DNA from: Sphingomonas sediminicola
GTDB taxonomy: Bacteria > Pseudomonadota > Alphaproteobacteria > Sphingomonadales > Sphingomonadaceae
NCBI RefSeq assembly: GCF_014489515.1
Contig: NZ_CP060782.1
Location: 2,693,026-2,757,025 of the forward strand
Length of the DNA: 64,000 bases
Direction: 5' to 3'
Made by a program: the position numbers and the translations under genes. Shown piece by piece: positions 28,084-39,353 of the stretch (within the stretch, counting starts at the first letter, position 1; every line of letters begins with the position of its first letter). The notes beneath the pieces are model-generated. The model worked only from the letters and a program-made list of their open reading frames with translations, was not told where the DNA came from and did no database searches.

Positions 28084-30919
28084 TTATCTTGGCTGAACCT
28101 CCTCGACCGGCAGACCGAGCTTTGCCAGCTGCGGCTTCACCGTTCCCGCATCACCGACGACCACGAACACGAGCGCATTCGGGTCGAGCATGTTGGCCAG
28201 CGCCTGATCCACCGTCGCCGGGGTCAGCGCGCGATACTTGTCGGCCAGCGTCTCGTAATAATTGTCGGGACGGCCGTAGAGCGCGTTCGACGTCATCCCC
28301 GCGAGGACGGCATCGCTGGTCTGGAACTGGCCGGGAAGCTCGCCGGTGGCGCTCGCGACCGAGATCGCAAGCTCTTCAGGCCTGACCTTTTTCGGGCCGA
28401 GCAGCTCCTGCAGGAGGCCCGTTATCGTCGCGATGGAATCGCCGGTACGATCGGCCTGGACCGATGCCTGGATCAGGTACGGAACCGCGTTCTGGCGCAT
28501 CACCGGGATGCTGTACGGCGAGTAGGCCCAGCCCTTGGTCTCGCGAAGCTCGTTCCAAATCCGCGAGAAGGTTCCGGAGCCGAAGACATCGCTTCCCGCC
28601 AGGCTAGGAGTCAGATCGGAACGCGGATCGAGCGGGGTCATCTCACCACCGAAGATCACCGACTGCGGCGAGCCCGGCCGGTTGACGAAGACGATGCGCG
28701 GTGACTTCGCGCGTGCCGGAACAGGGCCGAATGCCTTCACGCCGGCGGCCGTCGCTGGAGCCTTCCAGCTCCCGAACACGTTCTCGAGCGCTGCCTGCAC
28801 TTCCGCCAGCGGGCGATCGGAAACGACGAAGAACTCCGCCTTGTCGGGTCGAAGCCACTGCTCCTGGAAGGCGAGGAGGTCGTCGCGGCTGAAGACCTTG
28901 ATGGCTTCTTCGTCGCCGATCGGAGTCGTTCCGTATGGGTGCGACGCGCCGAAAATCTGCCGCATATATTCACGCTGGGCCATGTTGTTCGGGTTCGACT
29001 TGGCCTGCCGAACCGCGGTCACAAGCTGGGTTCGGACACGCTCGACCTCGGCCGGATCGAATGCGGGATTGCGCACGATGTCCGACATCAGTGCGAGGCT
29101 TGGCGTCAGATTGGCGCTCAACGCTGACAAGGTCACGGTCGTCCGGTCCGCACTCCCGGCGGCGCCGAGGATCGCGCCGAGACGCTCCTTCTCCTCGGCA
29201 ATCTGCTGGGCCGAGCGCGTCGGTGTGCCCTCGTCGAGCATCTGGACGACCATGTTCTGGAGGCCGCGGCGACCGGGCGCATCGGCCGAGTAGCCGGCGT
29301 CGAAGGCCAGTGCGATCTGCGTCAGCGGCGCCGCGGTGCGCTGCGCGTAGGCCAGCTTGATTCCATTCGACAAAGTGACGTGCGTCACGTCCGGGAAGTC
29401 GAGCGGCTCCGACGCGCCTTGCGGCGGCATGTCGCGCTTGACCGAAGCGACCTTGATGTCGGCGCCTTTCTTGGGCTTCTTCCCCGTTGCCTCGACATAG
29501 GGGGGCGCTCACCGGGCTCGATGTTGATCTTCAGCACGGGCCGACCGAGCCATTGCTGCATCGCCGCCTTCACTTCTGCGGGCGTGACCGACGCATAGCG
29601 CTGGAGGTTGCGCGCGTAGAAGTTGCTGTCGCCGTTGTAGAGAAGACCTTCCGCAAGCGCCTCGTTCTGGGTCGAGACATTCTCGATGCCGCGAATATAT
29701 GAGCCCACGATCTTCGTCGCGGCGCGGCGAAGCTCGTCCTCGGTCGGGCCATTGGCGAGATAATCCGCGATGATCTCGTCGAGCCTCTTGTCGACTAGCG
29801 CCGGGTCGACGCCCGGCTTCACCGTCGCATCGATTTCCATGAGGCCGATGCGATGGAACGGCTGCATGTTCGCCGACACCGAGGTCGCGATCTTCTCTTC
29901 ACGGACCAGGATCCGGTCGAGCCGCGAGCTGGCGAGCCCGCCGAGAACGGACGCGCCGAGATCAAGCGCTTCGAGCTGCGGAGACTGGAGTCCCGGAACC
30001 GCCCAATGGCGCTGCAGCTCTACGGCCGGCACCCGGTCCTTCATCACGATCGTCTTCGGTGCGGCCAGGGTCGGCACGTCGGCCGCCGCCGGATTGTTGA
30101 CCGGGCCGCGCGGGATGGCGCCGAAATATTTTTGCATCAGCGTCTTGGCCTCGGTGACAGTGATGTCGCCCGACAGCGAGACGATTGCGTTGTTCGGACC
30201 GTACTTGTCGATGAACCAGCGCTTCACGTCGGCAAGGCTTGCGCCGTCGAGGTCGGCCATCGAGCCGATGGTGGAGTGATGGTAGGGATGCCCCTCGGGA
30301 ACAGGTTCCCGAGTTGCTCATACTCGACCAGGCCCTTCGGTTGGTTGTCGCCTTCGCGCTTCTCATTCTGGACGACGCCGCGCTGCGTATCGAGCCGCTT
30401 CTGGTCGATCGCCGCGAGCAGATAGCCCATGCGGTCGGATTCCATGAACAGCGCCCGCTCGAGGTTCGGCTTGGGCACCGTCTCGTAATAGTTCGTGCGG
30501 TCGAACCAGGTTGTGCCGTTGGCGTCTGAGGCGCCGATCTTCTGAAGGAACGGCAGGATGCCTTCGCGGACGTTGTCCGATCCGTAGAACATCAAATGCT
30601 CGAACAGATGGGCGAAGCCGGTATTGCCCTTCGGCTCGTCCTTCGACCCGACGTTGTACCAGACCCCGAACGCGACGACGGGCGCCTTGTGGTCCTCGTG
30701 CACCAGCACCGTCAGGCCGTTGTCGAGCTTGAAGGATTCGTGCGGGAGCTGGACTTCGCTGACCAGGCTCGAAAGAGGAGCGGGCTCCGCGGGAGCGAGC
30801 GGTGCAACCGCCTCGGTCGCTGCCGGCGGCAGCATCTCGGCGGTGCGCGGTGCGGTCGCGCAGGCTGCGAGCAACGACACGCCCGCAAGCAGGACGGCGA
30901 GACGATTGTTGTTGTTCAT
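28084..30919 (-). CDS. M16 family zinc protease, two-domain lipoprotein (two frameshifts)
   Basis: The corrected product is about 945 residues. The signal ends LLAACATAP with a lipobox Cys at residue 20. The first M16 unit has the inverted zinc motif HLFEH at residues 104-108, and a second, inactive M16 unit starts near residue 500 (VTLSNGIKLAYAQR). It is expected to degrade peptides in the periplasm. One base is missing at GGG 30297-30299 (restores LFPEGHPYHHSTIGSMADL) and one at GGGGGG 29500-29505 (restores ERPPYVEATGKKPKKG). Confidence 0.88.
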
Positions 30920-31022
30920 GAGACTCTTGGCTCCCCTCGGACTTGGGCCGACAGCTGTACGGGGCCGCCTCGCGAGCGCAAGGCGCTTCGACGGACGGGC
31001 GGCCTAGGTCGATGAACGGATA

Positions 31023-32207
31023 TTACTGGCCCGGAATGGCGCCCTTCAGCACGTCGCCGATGCCGAACTTCTTCTTTTTCTTGGGCTGCGGCTGCCCCGA
31101 CGCCGCGCCGTCTTGGCCGCCCATCTGCGGCATTCCCAGCATGATCGACGAAACCGTCTTGAAGCGGGCCGTGGCCGTCCATTTCGGTGCCTTGGGAGCC
31201 TCGGCGAAATAGGCCTGGGGTCCATAGCCGATCATCATGATCATCCCGGCGGGGGACGCCTTGACGACTTCCGACGGAAGCGTGCACTGCGTCGTCTGCG
31301 GGCTGAGGACGTGGCCTGTGCCGATCAGGCGCTTCACTTCGGACGGCGAGATATAGTCCAGCATCGTGGCCATCGCCGCGCTCTTCGACGAACTCCACAT
31401 CAGCACGTCGCCATTCTGGGCCGAGCCGAACATCGCGAGCGCATAGCCGGTCGCGCTCGCGGCCGGAGTCCAGCCGAGCTGGGCCGCGCCCGACGGAAGC
31501 GAGCCTAGCTCCCGCAGGTTCAATGCCGGCATGAAGTCCTGACCGAGCGTGAAGGCGATCGGTGGTGAGTAATTGCCCTCCACCTTGTGCGCTCCAACAA
31601 GCGAGCCGTTCACCGGCAACGGCCGCCGGTCCTGCTTGTTCGGCCATTCACCATAGCCTGGGGCGCTGTGCGGGATGTTCGCCATGCGCGCATAATTGGC
31701 CATGTTCGCCATCCCCGGCGGCATTTGTCCCGCGGCAACCTTGGCGAAGTCGATGACGGTCGGCTGTCCAGCGCCGACATGCTCGCCGCAACCCCAGTAG
31801 ATGACCATCCGGCCCTTCGGCTGCTGATAGGGATAGGTCTGCGTTGCGGGCTTCGGACTGGCCGGAGCGATCAGCGGAAGGCTCGGCCCCATCTGCAGTC
31901 CCGGCGGGATCAAGTGGTTCGCCTCCGGCGCCGCAGGCGCCTTGGTCCGTGACGCAAGTCTCAGTTCGAGCGTGTGCGAATATGCAGGCGCATTGCCCGA
32001 CATCATGCCCATCATCTGCGCCATGCTCGGCCGGCCCTCGCCGCCCATCATGCCGCCGAAGCCGCCGACGGTGGCCGCATCCATATAATAATTGGCAATC
32101 GGCGGAGGCGGGGGCGGGCCCTTCGCGGGCGCCGCGGCATAAACCGCCGCACCGCATGTAGCCGCACACATACCTGCAACCAGGATGCTGAATCGCTTCA
32201 TCGACAA
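31023..32207 (-). CDS. Exported protein of unknown function
   Basis: This 394-residue protein has a signal ending in [10 protein letters not shown] followed by a poly-Pro stretch, a Met/Gly-rich segment ([19 protein letters not shown]), and a later [16 protein letters not shown] motif. Its C-terminus ends in a Lys run. It looks like a periplasmic or outer-membrane protein seen in sphingomonads, but no family name is known to me. It diverges from lepA. Confidence 0.6.
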   Translation of the reverse strand: MSMKRFSILVAGMCAATCGAAVYAAAPAKGPPPPPPIANYYMDAATVGGFGGMMGGEGRPSMAQMMGMMSGNAPAYSHTLELRLASRTKAPAAPEANHLIPPGLQMGPSLPLIAPASPKPATQTYPYQQPKGRMVIYWGCGEHVGAGQPTVIDFAKVAAGQMPPGMANMANYARMANIPHSAPGYGEWPNKQDRRPLPVNGSLVGAHKVEGNYSPPIAFTLGQDFMPALNLRELGSLPSGAAQLGWTPAASATGYALAMFGSAQNGDVLMWSSSKSAAMATMLDYISPSEVKRLIGTGHVLSPQTTQCTLPSEVVKASPAGMIMMIGYGPQAYFAEAPKAPKWTATARFKTVSSIMLGMPQMGGQDGAASGQPQPKKKKKFGIGDVLKGAIPGQ

Positions 32208-32277
32208 GCCCCTTGTGAGCGGCGCTTATCCAACGCTCTCGCGCTCGCTTCAATCCCCTGCTAGCGGCCCCACCCAA

Positions 32278-34094
32278 ATGAAAGACATCACGAAGATCCG
32301 GAATTTCTCGATCATTGCGCACATTGATCACGGGAAGAGCACGCTCGCCGATCGGCTGATCCAGCGGACCGGCGGGCTGACCGAGCGCGAGATGACGCAC
32401 GGCCAGATCCTCGACAACATGGAAATCGAGCAGGAGCGCGGGATCACCATCAAGGCGCAGACCGTGCGTCTCGAATGGAACGGCTACGAGCTCAACCTGA
32501 TGGACACCCCCGGCCACGTCGACTTCGCATACGAAGTGTCGCGGTCGCTTGCCGCCTGCGAAGGCGCGCTCCTGGTCGTGGACGCCGCCCAGGGCGTCGA
32601 GGCCCAGACGTTAGCTAACGTCTACCAAAGCATTGAACACGATCATGAAATAGTTCCCGTCATCAACAAGATCGACCTTCCTGCCGCCGACCCGGAGGGC
32701 GTGCGGCAGGAGATTGAGGAGATCATTGGGCTAGATGCCTCCGAGGCCGTCTTGGCGTCGGCGAAGAGCGGCATCGGGATCGACGAGGTGCTGCAGGCGA
32801 TCATCGACAAGATCCCCCCTCCCAAGGGCGACCGCGACGCGCCGCTGAAGGCGATGCTCGTCGACAGCTGGTACGACCCTTACCTTGGCGTCGTCATTCT
32901 CGTCCGCGTGATGGACGGCGTCCTCAAGAAGGGCCAGCAGATCAAGTTCATGGCCGCCGGCACGACTCATTTGGTCGACCGCGTCGGCTGCATGCGCCCG
33001 AAGATCGAGCAGCTGCAGGAGCTGGCCGCGGGCGAGATCGGCTTCATCACCGCGCAGATCAAGGAAGTCGCCGAAACCCGCGTCGGCGACACGATCACGG
33101 ACGCCAAGCGCCCCACCGCGCAGGCGCTGCCGGGATTCAAGGAAGTGCAGCCGGTCGTTTTCTGCGGCCTGTTTCCGGTCGACGCCGCGGACTTCGAAAA
33201 GCTCCGCGACAGCCTTTACAAGCTGCGCCTCAACGACGCGTCGTTCAGCTTCGAAACCGAAAGCAGCGCGGCGCTCGGCTTCGGCTTCCGCTGCGGCTTC
33301 CTCGGCCTCCTCCACCTCGAAATTATCCAGGAGCGGCTGACCCGCGAATATGACCTGGACCTCATCACCACCGCGCCCAGCGTGGTGTACAAGATGCATC
33401 TCACCCATTCGAAGAACGAGGCGGCGCAGACGATCGAACTGCACAACCCGGCCGACATGCCCGACCCCAACCGCATCGAGAGCATCGAGGAGCCCTGGAT
33501 CGAGGCGACCATCTACACCCCGACGAATATCTCGGGGCGATCCTCAAATTGTGTCAGGACCGCCGCGGTATCCAGAAGGGGCTGACCTATGTCGGTAGCG
33601 GCGCCCACCAGCGTGCCCAGATCAAATACGAGCTTCCGCTGAACGAAGTAGTGTTCGACTTCTACGACCGGTTGAAGTCGATCAGCCGCGGCTACGCCAG
33701 TTTCGATTACGAGCAGATCGGCCACCGCGAGGGCGACCTCGTCAAGATGAGCATCCTGGTCAACGAGGAGCCGGTCGACGCGCTGAGCATGATCACCCAC
33801 CGCGGCACTGCCGAACAGCGTGGCCGCGGCATGTGCGAGCGGTTGAAGGAGCTCATCCCGCGCCATCTGTTCAAGATCCCGATCCAGGCCGCGATCGGCG
33901 GCAAGGTCATCGCCCGCGAAACGATCAGCGCCATGCGCAAGGACGTCACCGCAAAATGCTACGGCGGCGACGCGACCCGCAAACGCAAGCTGCTCGAGAA
34001 GCAAAAGAAGGGCAAAGCCAAAATGCGGGAATATGGCAATGTCTCGATCCCGCAGGAGGCTTTCATCGCCGCGCTCCGGATGGGGGAAGAGTAA
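32278..34094 (+). CDS. lepA: Elongation factor 4 (LepA) (one frameshift)
   Basis: The corrected product is about 605 residues, the normal length. It has the G1 loop [15 protein letters not shown] at residues 13-27, G2/G3 region with [18 protein letters not shown] for G4, and the LepA-specific C-terminal domain. LepA is a ribosome-bound GTPase that back-translocates or assists assembly. The frame breaks near 33522; one added G gives [19 protein letters not shown], a conserved LepA segment. The frame upstream of ATG 32278 is not needed. Because LepA is nearly universal, the break is most likely an assembly error. Confidence 0.95.
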
Positions 34095-34219
34095 CCGCAC
34101 CCCACCGGTCAACTCACGCCGATTTATAGGACGGCGAGATTAAAATATGTTAAGGTGGCGGCCGCCTGAGCCTTTGCGACCAACTCAGCTGTCGCAGACT
34201 CCGCACAAAGGAATTCGTG

Positions 34220-34555
34220 ATGATGAAGAGCGCAGTTCTCGGAGCGATGACGGCTGCCATGCTGGCGGCTACTCCCGCGTACGCCGGCGAGATCACCGGT
34301 AGTGGCAAGGACCTGCCGATCAACGGCAATTCGGCATGTGCCTTTTCCGGTCTCAACGACACGCCTGACGGCCTGTGGCTTCCGATCGGGCCTGGCGGAT
34401 CGCTGGTTCAGGTCGATCCGGGCGGCCACACCCAGTCCTACGGTTCGTTCATGAGCATGGGCTTCCTTCCCAACCCCAGCGATCCCGCAGCCCGCGAGGG
34501 CCAGCGGGGCGGTTTCCCGGGGGCGAATTGCAACCCGACGGGCGCCGGCGAATAG
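34220..34555 (+). CDS. Small exported protein, unknown function
   Basis: About 111 residues with a signal ending in TPAYAGEI. The mature part is Gly/Pro/Ser rich with two Cys (SACAFSG and GANCNPTG) that may form one disulfide. A neighbouring in-frame ATG one codon upstream is equally possible. It is followed by a strong GC-rich hairpin. No family is recognised. Confidence 0.6.
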   Translation: MMKSAVLGAMTAAMLAATPAYAGEITGSGKDLPINGNSACAFSGLNDTPDGLWLPIGPGGSLVQVDPGGHTQSYGSFMSMGFLPNPSDPAAREGQRGGFPGANCNPTGAGE

Positions 34556-34586
34556 ACTTCGTACGTTTCGATTGAAGCATGTAAGG

Positions 34587-34612
34587 GGGGCGCGGGCGAC
34601 CGCGCCCCGTTT
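34587..34612 (+). terminator. GC-rich hairpin terminator candidate
   Basis: Perfect nine-base arms GGGGCGCGG and CCGCGCCCC enclose a GCGA (GNRA-type) loop, followed by GTTTCGT. It lies about 30 bases after the exported-protein stop. Confidence 0.65.
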
Positions 34613-34725
34613 CGTGACGGGCCGGCGGATCGGCCCGACCAGGCCTGTCCGGCGTTGTCGACACTGAACCCCACCGCCCTGCGCGGCGAAAAGGCATGCT
34701 GCCCGATCAGGAGACCATTTCAATC

Positions 34726-35022
34726 ATGACCTACAACAGCACATACCAGGACCGCGCCGGCCAGTCCGCGCAGGCGAAGCAGAAGGCGCTGGAGCAATTT
34801 CGTTCCAGGCCGCCAGTCGACGAGAAGCTGGCCGCCGAGCGCAAGGCGGCCGGCCAGCGGCGGGAAGAGGCCAAGGCCGAGAAGGCGGCCACGAAGAAGG
34901 CCGAAGCAGAAGCGAAAGCGGCGGACGATGCAGCCAAAGCGGCTGCCTCCGCTCCCCCGACCGAGGCCGAGGCGAAGGCCGCACGTGATGCCCGCTATGC
35001 GGCGCGGAAGAATCGGAAATGA
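34726..35022 (+). CDS. DUF6481 family protein
   Basis: From the ATG at 34726 this is a 98-residue, highly charged protein of Lys, Glu, Ala and Arg. It begins with a short YQDRAGQSAQAKQKALEQF segment, contains RPPVDEKLAAERKA, and ends ARDARYAARKNRK. The pattern matches the DUF6481 family of unknown function; most of the protein should be one long helix. It is a single gene. Confidence 0.7.
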   Translation: MTYNSTYQDRAGQSAQAKQKALEQFRSRPPVDEKLAAERKAAGQRREEAKAEKAATKKAEAEAKAADDAAKAAASAPPTEAEAKAARDARYAARKNRK

Positions 35023-35143
35023 AGGAGTAGCCGAGCGCAGTTGAGCGAATTCGCAGCATCGGGAAGCAGCGCGTGGCCCGCCGTAGAACGCGAAGGGCGG
35101 GGCAGGCGAGCGACCTGCCGGCCGCTCGCTCCCACTCAACGCG

Positions 35144-35599
35144 TCACTTCTTCATGACGATGTCGGTCCACTGTGCGTTGTCGATGAAGGTGCGGTACTT
35201 CTCGTAGCCCGCGATGGCGGCGTCGTTCTGCTCCTTGGTGAAGAGTGCCTCGATCTCCTTGTCGATCGCCTGGTCGCGGGCCTGGTCCGCGTCGAGCACG
35301 CCATAGGATTTCGAGTGGGTCATCAGCAGGACGTTCGGCGAGCCCTTCACGTAGCCGCTGCGAACCATGAACTTGTAATCGTCGATCAGGCCGCGCTTCT
35401 TCAGCGTCTCGTAGGTCGGGATGAGCGACTTGCTGAGGCCGGTGAGGTAATCGTCGACGTGGTTGGGATCGACCTCGACCGCGTTGACGTCCCAATAGCC
35501 CTTCTGCGGAGTGTAATCGACGTACTGCTTCGCGGTCGCCGGTGCGGACGCGAACGCAATCGAAGCCGCGCCGAGCGCGGCCAGAACCATGGTCTTCAT
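35144..35599 (-). CDS. Exported protein of unknown function
   Basis: This 151-residue protein has a Sec signal ending in ASAPATAKQ. The mature part (KGYWDVNAVEVDPNHVDDYL then KKRGLIDDYKFMVRSGY) has the look of a small helical/beta protein repeatedly seen in sphingomonads and possibly related to dimeric alpha-beta barrels. No enzyme motif is seen. Single gene. Confidence 0.6.
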   Translation of the reverse strand: MKTMVLAALGAASIAFASAPATAKQYVDYTPQKGYWDVNAVEVDPNHVDDYLTGLSKSLIPTYETLKKRGLIDDYKFMVRSGYVKGSPNVLLMTHSKSYGVLDADQARDQAIDKEIEALFTKEQNDAAIAGYEKYRTFIDNAQWTDIVMKK

Positions 35600-35707
35600 G
35601 AACTTCCCCCTGATTGACGGACGAGCGACGTCGACACGGGGGAAACACAGAGCGTCGAGTCGCTCCTAACAAAAATTTAACAAAGAGTGCGGGAAGAGCG
35701 ATCTGCT

Positions 35708-35925
35708 CTACTCCGTCTTAAGCGGCTCCGACTTTGGCAGTTGCTGCTGCGGTTCCTCCTTCGCCTGCTCGGCCGGCTTCGGCTCGACGCGCTTCTCGCA
35801 GACGCGGCGCGGGCGGGAGGTGCCGACCTCGTGGATCCATTCGCACTTGAGGCGGGCTTCTTTTCCACTGCTTCCGGAGCGGCGGCGGGACTGGCGGCAA
35901 CAAGCAACGCAATCAACAGGGACAT
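35708..35925 (-). CDS. Small exported Cys-containing protein (one frameshift)
   Basis: The corrected product is about 72 residues: signal MSLLIALLVAASPAAA, then RLKCEWIHEVGTSRPRRVCEKR with a likely Cys-Cys bridge, and a Pro/Glu/Lys tail ending PKSEPLKTE. The frame breaks at GGG 35854-35856 and one base restores the Cys-containing core. It is 39 bases downstream of the crystallin-like gene. Function unknown. Confidence 0.55.
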
Positions 35926-35964
35926 CGGATACTCCTGGGACTAAAGGTTGGAATCGAGCGCCGT

Positions 35965-36534
35965 CTATTCGTCGGCGCAGAGGACGTCGGCAAGGAACGA
36001 TCTGCCCTCGATCGTCTGGAGCCGCGCATAGACCGACTGCCGCCAGCCGTGGCTTCGGCAGAAGTCGCGCGCCTTCTGCGACATGGCTTCGGACGTGCCT
36101 GGCGTGACTTCGACGCGGGCGCCGCCATTGGTGACGGCGGGGGCGACGAAATATTCGCTTGCAAGACCGTGGAGAGAGGGATTGGGACCGGTGACGACGG
36201 TGCCGACCGCTGCGCCGACGGTGGTGATCTTGGCGGCGACCGGGCGGACCGAGCGAACATTCATGATCATCGCCGGGTCGGACGCGGAGAATTCCGTGCA
36301 GCCGGTGAAGGTATTGCCGCTGCACAGCTCCCACGCCATGCCTTCCGGGATCTTCACGCTGCGAACGGTGAAGACGCGCATCGATTGTGACGCGCCGGCG
36401 ATCGAATAACCTGCGCCTTTGTAATGGCCCTTCGGATATAGGACGAGCTCGGTCGACGGCTGCTCCTGCGCCTGTGATGCGGCGGGGAGCAAGGCAGCGA
36501 GAACTGCTGCGCCGGCCATCAATTTCTTCGTCAT
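35965..36534 (-). CDS. Exported beta/gamma-crystallin-like protein
   Basis: This 189-residue protein has a signal ending in ASQAQEQ. Residues about 28-100 show two crystallin-type units: LVLYPKGHYKGAGYSI followed by VRSVKIPEGMAWELCSGNTFTGCTEF and a closing VRSVRPV. Such domains often bind calcium and give stable extracellular proteins. The C-terminal third ends in a Cys-containing strand. The small exported gene at 35708-35925 follows. Confidence 0.55.
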   Translation of the reverse strand: MTKKLMAGAAVLAALLPAASQAQEQPSTELVLYPKGHYKGAGYSIAGASQSMRVFTVRSVKIPEGMAWELCSGNTFTGCTEFSASDPAMIMNVRSVRPVAAKITTVGAAVGTVVTGPNPSLHGLASEYFVAPAVTNGGARVEVTPGTSEAMSQKARDFCRSHGWRQSVYARLQTIEGRSFLADVLCADE

Positions 36535-36634
36535 TCGAGCTCCCCCGCTGGTTCGTCGGCAGCTAAGCGCAACGCGACGGTTCGCACTAGTAGTTTTTCA
36601 AACGCGGCAATGCAGGTAGGGACTGTCGCATCGC

Positions 36635-36711
36635 GCGCCCGTAGCTCAGTTGGATAGAGCACGAGCCTTCTAAGCTTGAGGTCGTAGGTTCGAATCCTAC
36701 CGGGCGCGCCA
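36635..36711 (+). tRNA. tRNA-Arg (TCT)
   Basis: A 77-base tRNA with acceptor arms GCGCCCG/CGGGCGC, D arm GCTCAGTTGGATAGAGC, and anticodon stem CGAGC/GCTTG around loop CTTCTAA (anticodon TCT). The T arm is GTAGGTTCGAATCCTAC and the CCA end is encoded. It reads rare AGA codons. A short T run follows. Confidence 0.97.
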
Positions 36712-36777
36712 GTTTTTCGCATTCATTTCGCGTTCAATCGCGGCGGCCAATGCGGAGACGGGGAAAAGGGGCAAGCA

Positions 36778-36993
36778 ATGCGTGTGGCGTTGGTTTCCGT
36801 CGTTGGGGTTTCAGGCGCGCTTCTCGCCGCCCAGCCGGGCCGCGCGGCAACGGTCGTCGTGTTTACCAGTCCCGAAACGCTCGAGCGGCGGATGATCGTG
36901 GTCGATCAGGCTGGGCCCGACCGGCTGTTCCTGTGCATGCTTCCGCCTGGCGAGGCGGGCTGCCATCAAATTCCCGTAACACGGCGCAATTAG
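36778..36993 (+). CDS. Small exported protein, unknown function
   Basis: This 71-residue protein has a signal ending in PGRAATV, then a compact 48-residue mature part with two Cys (FLCMLPP and AGCHQIP). Its stop overlaps the purQ stop. Codon use and the signal make it likely to be real, but no function can be given. Confidence 0.5.
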   Translation: MRVALVSVVGVSGALLAAQPGRAATVVVFTSPETLERRMIVVDQAGPDRLFLCMLPPGEAGCHQIPVTRRN

Positions 36994-37658
36994 GCCGCGA
37001 CCGTCTCCAACAGGCCTTCGAACAGGCGCCTGCCGTCGGTGTTGCCGTGCGCAGGCTCGAGCGCGCGTTCCGGGTGCGGCATCATTCCGAGCACGTTACC
37101 GGCATCGTTGAGGATGCCCGCGATGTTCCGCGACGAGCCGTTGACCTGCTCGGTGTAGCGGAAGGCCACGCGGCCCTCGCCCTCGAGCCGATCGAGCGTC
37201 GACGCATCGGCCTGGAAGTTGCCGTCGTGGTGGGCGACCGGGATGATGATGTTCTCGCCTGCATCATATTGCGAGGTGAACAGGCTTTGGCTGTTCTCGA
37301 CCTTTAACCCGACGGGACGGCAGACGAAATTGAGGCCGGCGTTGCGCATCAGCGCGCCGGGCAGGAGTCCGGTTTCCGTCAGGACCTGGAAGCCGTTGCA
37401 GATGCCGAGCACCGGAACGCCGCGGCTGGCCGCGTCGGACACCGCCCGCATGATCGGCGAGCGCGCGGCCATCGCGCCTGACCGCAGATAGTCGCCGTAG
37501 GAGAAGCCGCCGGGAAGGGCGATGAAGTCGGTACCGTCCGGAAGCTCGCTTTCGCGGTGCCAGACCATCGCGGGAGCGCGGCCCGTCACCTGCTCGATCG
37601 CGACGGCGAGGTCGCGGTCGCAATTGGAGCCGGGAAAGACGATGACCGCGCTTCTCAA
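36990..37658 (-). CDS. purQ: Phosphoribosylformylglycinamidine synthase, glutaminase subunit
   Basis: This class I glutaminase of about 222 residues begins [20 protein letters not shown], has the nucleophile elbow GICNGFQVL with the catalytic Cys, and [11 protein letters not shown] with the His/Glu pair. It supplies ammonia to PurL. The frame reads on upstream, but the protein starts at TTG 37658, which overlaps the purS stop (TTGA). Coupling to purS keeps the two subunits in step. purL is not in the window. Confidence 0.92.
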   Translation of the reverse strand: MRSAVIVFPGSNCDRDLAVAIEQVTGRAPAMVWHRESELPDGTDFIALPGGFSYGDYLRSGAMAARSPIMRAVSDAASRGVPVLGICNGFQVLTETGLLPGALMRNAGLNFVCRPVGLKVENSQSLFTSQYDAGENIIIPVAHHDGNFQADASTLDRLEGEGRVAFRYTEQVNGSSRNIAGILNDAGNVLGMMPHPERALEPAHGNTDGRRLFEGLLETVAA

Positions 37659-37897
37659 GCCGCGGTCTCCAAACGCTCGATCCGGAAATTCTCGATGACC
37701 GTGTTGGCCAGGAGCTTGCGGCACATATCCTCGATGGCGATATCGGAGGTGCCGTCCGCCAGCTCGAGCTCGATCAGCTTGCCGGCTCGGACGTCCTGCA
37801 CGCCGGAAAAGCCGAGGCCTTCCAGCGCGTGATGGATAGCCTTGCCCTGCGGGTCGAGAACTCCGGGCTTCAGGGTGACGAAGACGCGCGCTTTCAT
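37655..37897 (-). CDS. purS: Phosphoribosylformylglycinamidine synthase subunit PurS
   Basis: This 80-residue protein starts at ATG 37897: [20 protein letters not shown], then [19 protein letters not shown], the PurS signature. It bridges PurL and PurQ in the FGAM synthase complex. The stop overlaps the purQ start. It is the first visible gene of the pair. Confidence 0.93.
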   Translation of the reverse strand: MKARVFVTLKPGVLDPQGKAIHHALEGLGFSGVQDVRAGKLIELELADGTSDIAIEDMCRKLLANTVIENFRIERLETAA

Positions 37898-37992
37898 GAC
37901 TGCCTGTGCTGTTCGAAGTGGGTGGCGCCCCTTTGCCCCAGAGCGCGATGAGCGTCCAGCCGCGCGTGCAAATCTCACCCGCGAAGCGGCTA

Positions 37993-39353
37993 TTATTGCT
38001 CTCGCAGGGAGCCCCACAGGTTCCGGGTAAGCGGTTCGAGGATGTACTGAAGCGCAGTTCGCTTGCGGACGTTAAGCAGCACTTCGACGGGAAGGCCGGG
38101 CCGAAGCTGGCCGTGGCCAAGCGTCCCTCCGACCTTTCGCAGCTGCTCGGGCGTCACCTCGATCTCGGCGCGGAAGAAAGAGCGACCACTCTTCTCATCC
38201 GTGAAGCTATCGGCGGATATCGTCCGCACCTTCCCGGTCAGCAGCGGAAGGGTCCGGTCGTGCACGCTGACGAAACGAACCTGCGCTTCCTGGCCCTGGT
38301 AGACATCATCCGCATCGTTCGGAGCGACCTGCGCCTGAATGACGAGCGTACGACGATCAGGAACGATTTCCATCAGGGTCTGGCCCGGGGCGACCACGCC
38401 GCCAATCGTGAACACGGAAAGGCCGACGACCTGCCCCGAGACAGGCGCTCGGACGCGGGCGCGCTGAAGCTGCTCTCGAACTGCGATCAATTTTGGAAAA
38501 ACGTCGGAAAGCCGCGCCTGCGTGTCGCGAAGCTCGGTCGCAACCTGCTCGAGCGCGTTGGTCTCAATCGACACGGACTGCATTCGCGTTTCGCCTTTGC
38601 CTTCGCCAGCGCGCGCGATTTCCGAGCGCATCGCCGCCTCGCGGCCCTTGAGATCGGCAAGCGCACGTTCCAGCGCACGGATGCGGTTGACCGACGCGAA
38701 TCCCTTCTTCTCAATCTCGCGCATTCCGGCGAGCTCGTCGGCAAGCAGCCGCTGCTGCTCGCGAAGCGAGGCGATCTGCTCCGAATAGCCGCCTTGCTGC
38801 TCGCCGAGCTGGAGCGACCGTTGTCCAAGGACGGACTGCTGCGCGGAGATCGACGCGAGCCGCGCGTTTAGCTGGGCACGTTGCAGGGCGAGCGCCTGAG
38901 CCGCGAGCACCTGGTCTTCGGGAGACAGGCCGGCGAACTCGACCGGCGGGGCGAAATTTCGCTGCCCGCACGCTCGGCCATCAGGCGCGCGCGCTGAGCG
39001 AGATTGGTCAGATAGTCGCTGGTCAGCGCCCGTTCCTGCGCTTTGAGGTCCGGCGCGGCCATTTCGATGAGGACGTCGCCCGCGTTCACTCGCTGGCCTT
39101 CCCGGATGTTGATCGCGGTGACGACGCCGCCCTCGCGGTGCTGGACCGTCTGGCGATTGCCCGAAATGGCGATCACACCCTGTGCGGGAACTGCGGCATC
39201 GAGCGGGGCGAAAGCTGCCCAGCCGAGCAGGATGACGAAGAAGAAGATGACGATCGCTGCACCGATCCGGATGTCACGGCGCGGATCGTCGGCCGGAAGG
39301 TCGGGCTGGTAGGCCTCCACGATCGGGGCGATGAGCCTTGCCGGCAGGTTCAT
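37993..39353 (-). CDS. Type I secretion membrane fusion protein, HlyD family (one frameshift)
   Basis: The corrected product is about 453 residues: a cytoplasmic N-tail, a membrane anchor ([17 protein letters not shown]), a lipoyl/biotinyl half ([20 protein letters not shown]), a long coiled-coil hairpin, and the HlyD closing domain ([18 protein letters not shown]). It links an inner-membrane ABC exporter to an outer-membrane channel. The frame breaks at GGGG 38948-38951, and one base restores [20 protein letters not shown]. It overlaps the ABC gene by 4 bases. No TolC-like gene or obvious substrate is next to it. Confidence 0.88.

Noticed and set aside
28084..30919. Three separate M16-type genes
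   Set aside because: Junctions at two homopolymers rejoin them into one normal-length two-domain protease.
32185..32277. Longer LepA N-terminus
   Set aside because: LepA proteins start near [16 protein letters not shown]; the upstream 31 codons are not conserved and overlap the divergent gene's start.
36990..38120. Apparent PurS-PurQ fusion in one frame
   Set aside because: The purQ frame merely stays open upstream; purS is encoded in another frame and the TTGA overlap marks the real purQ start.
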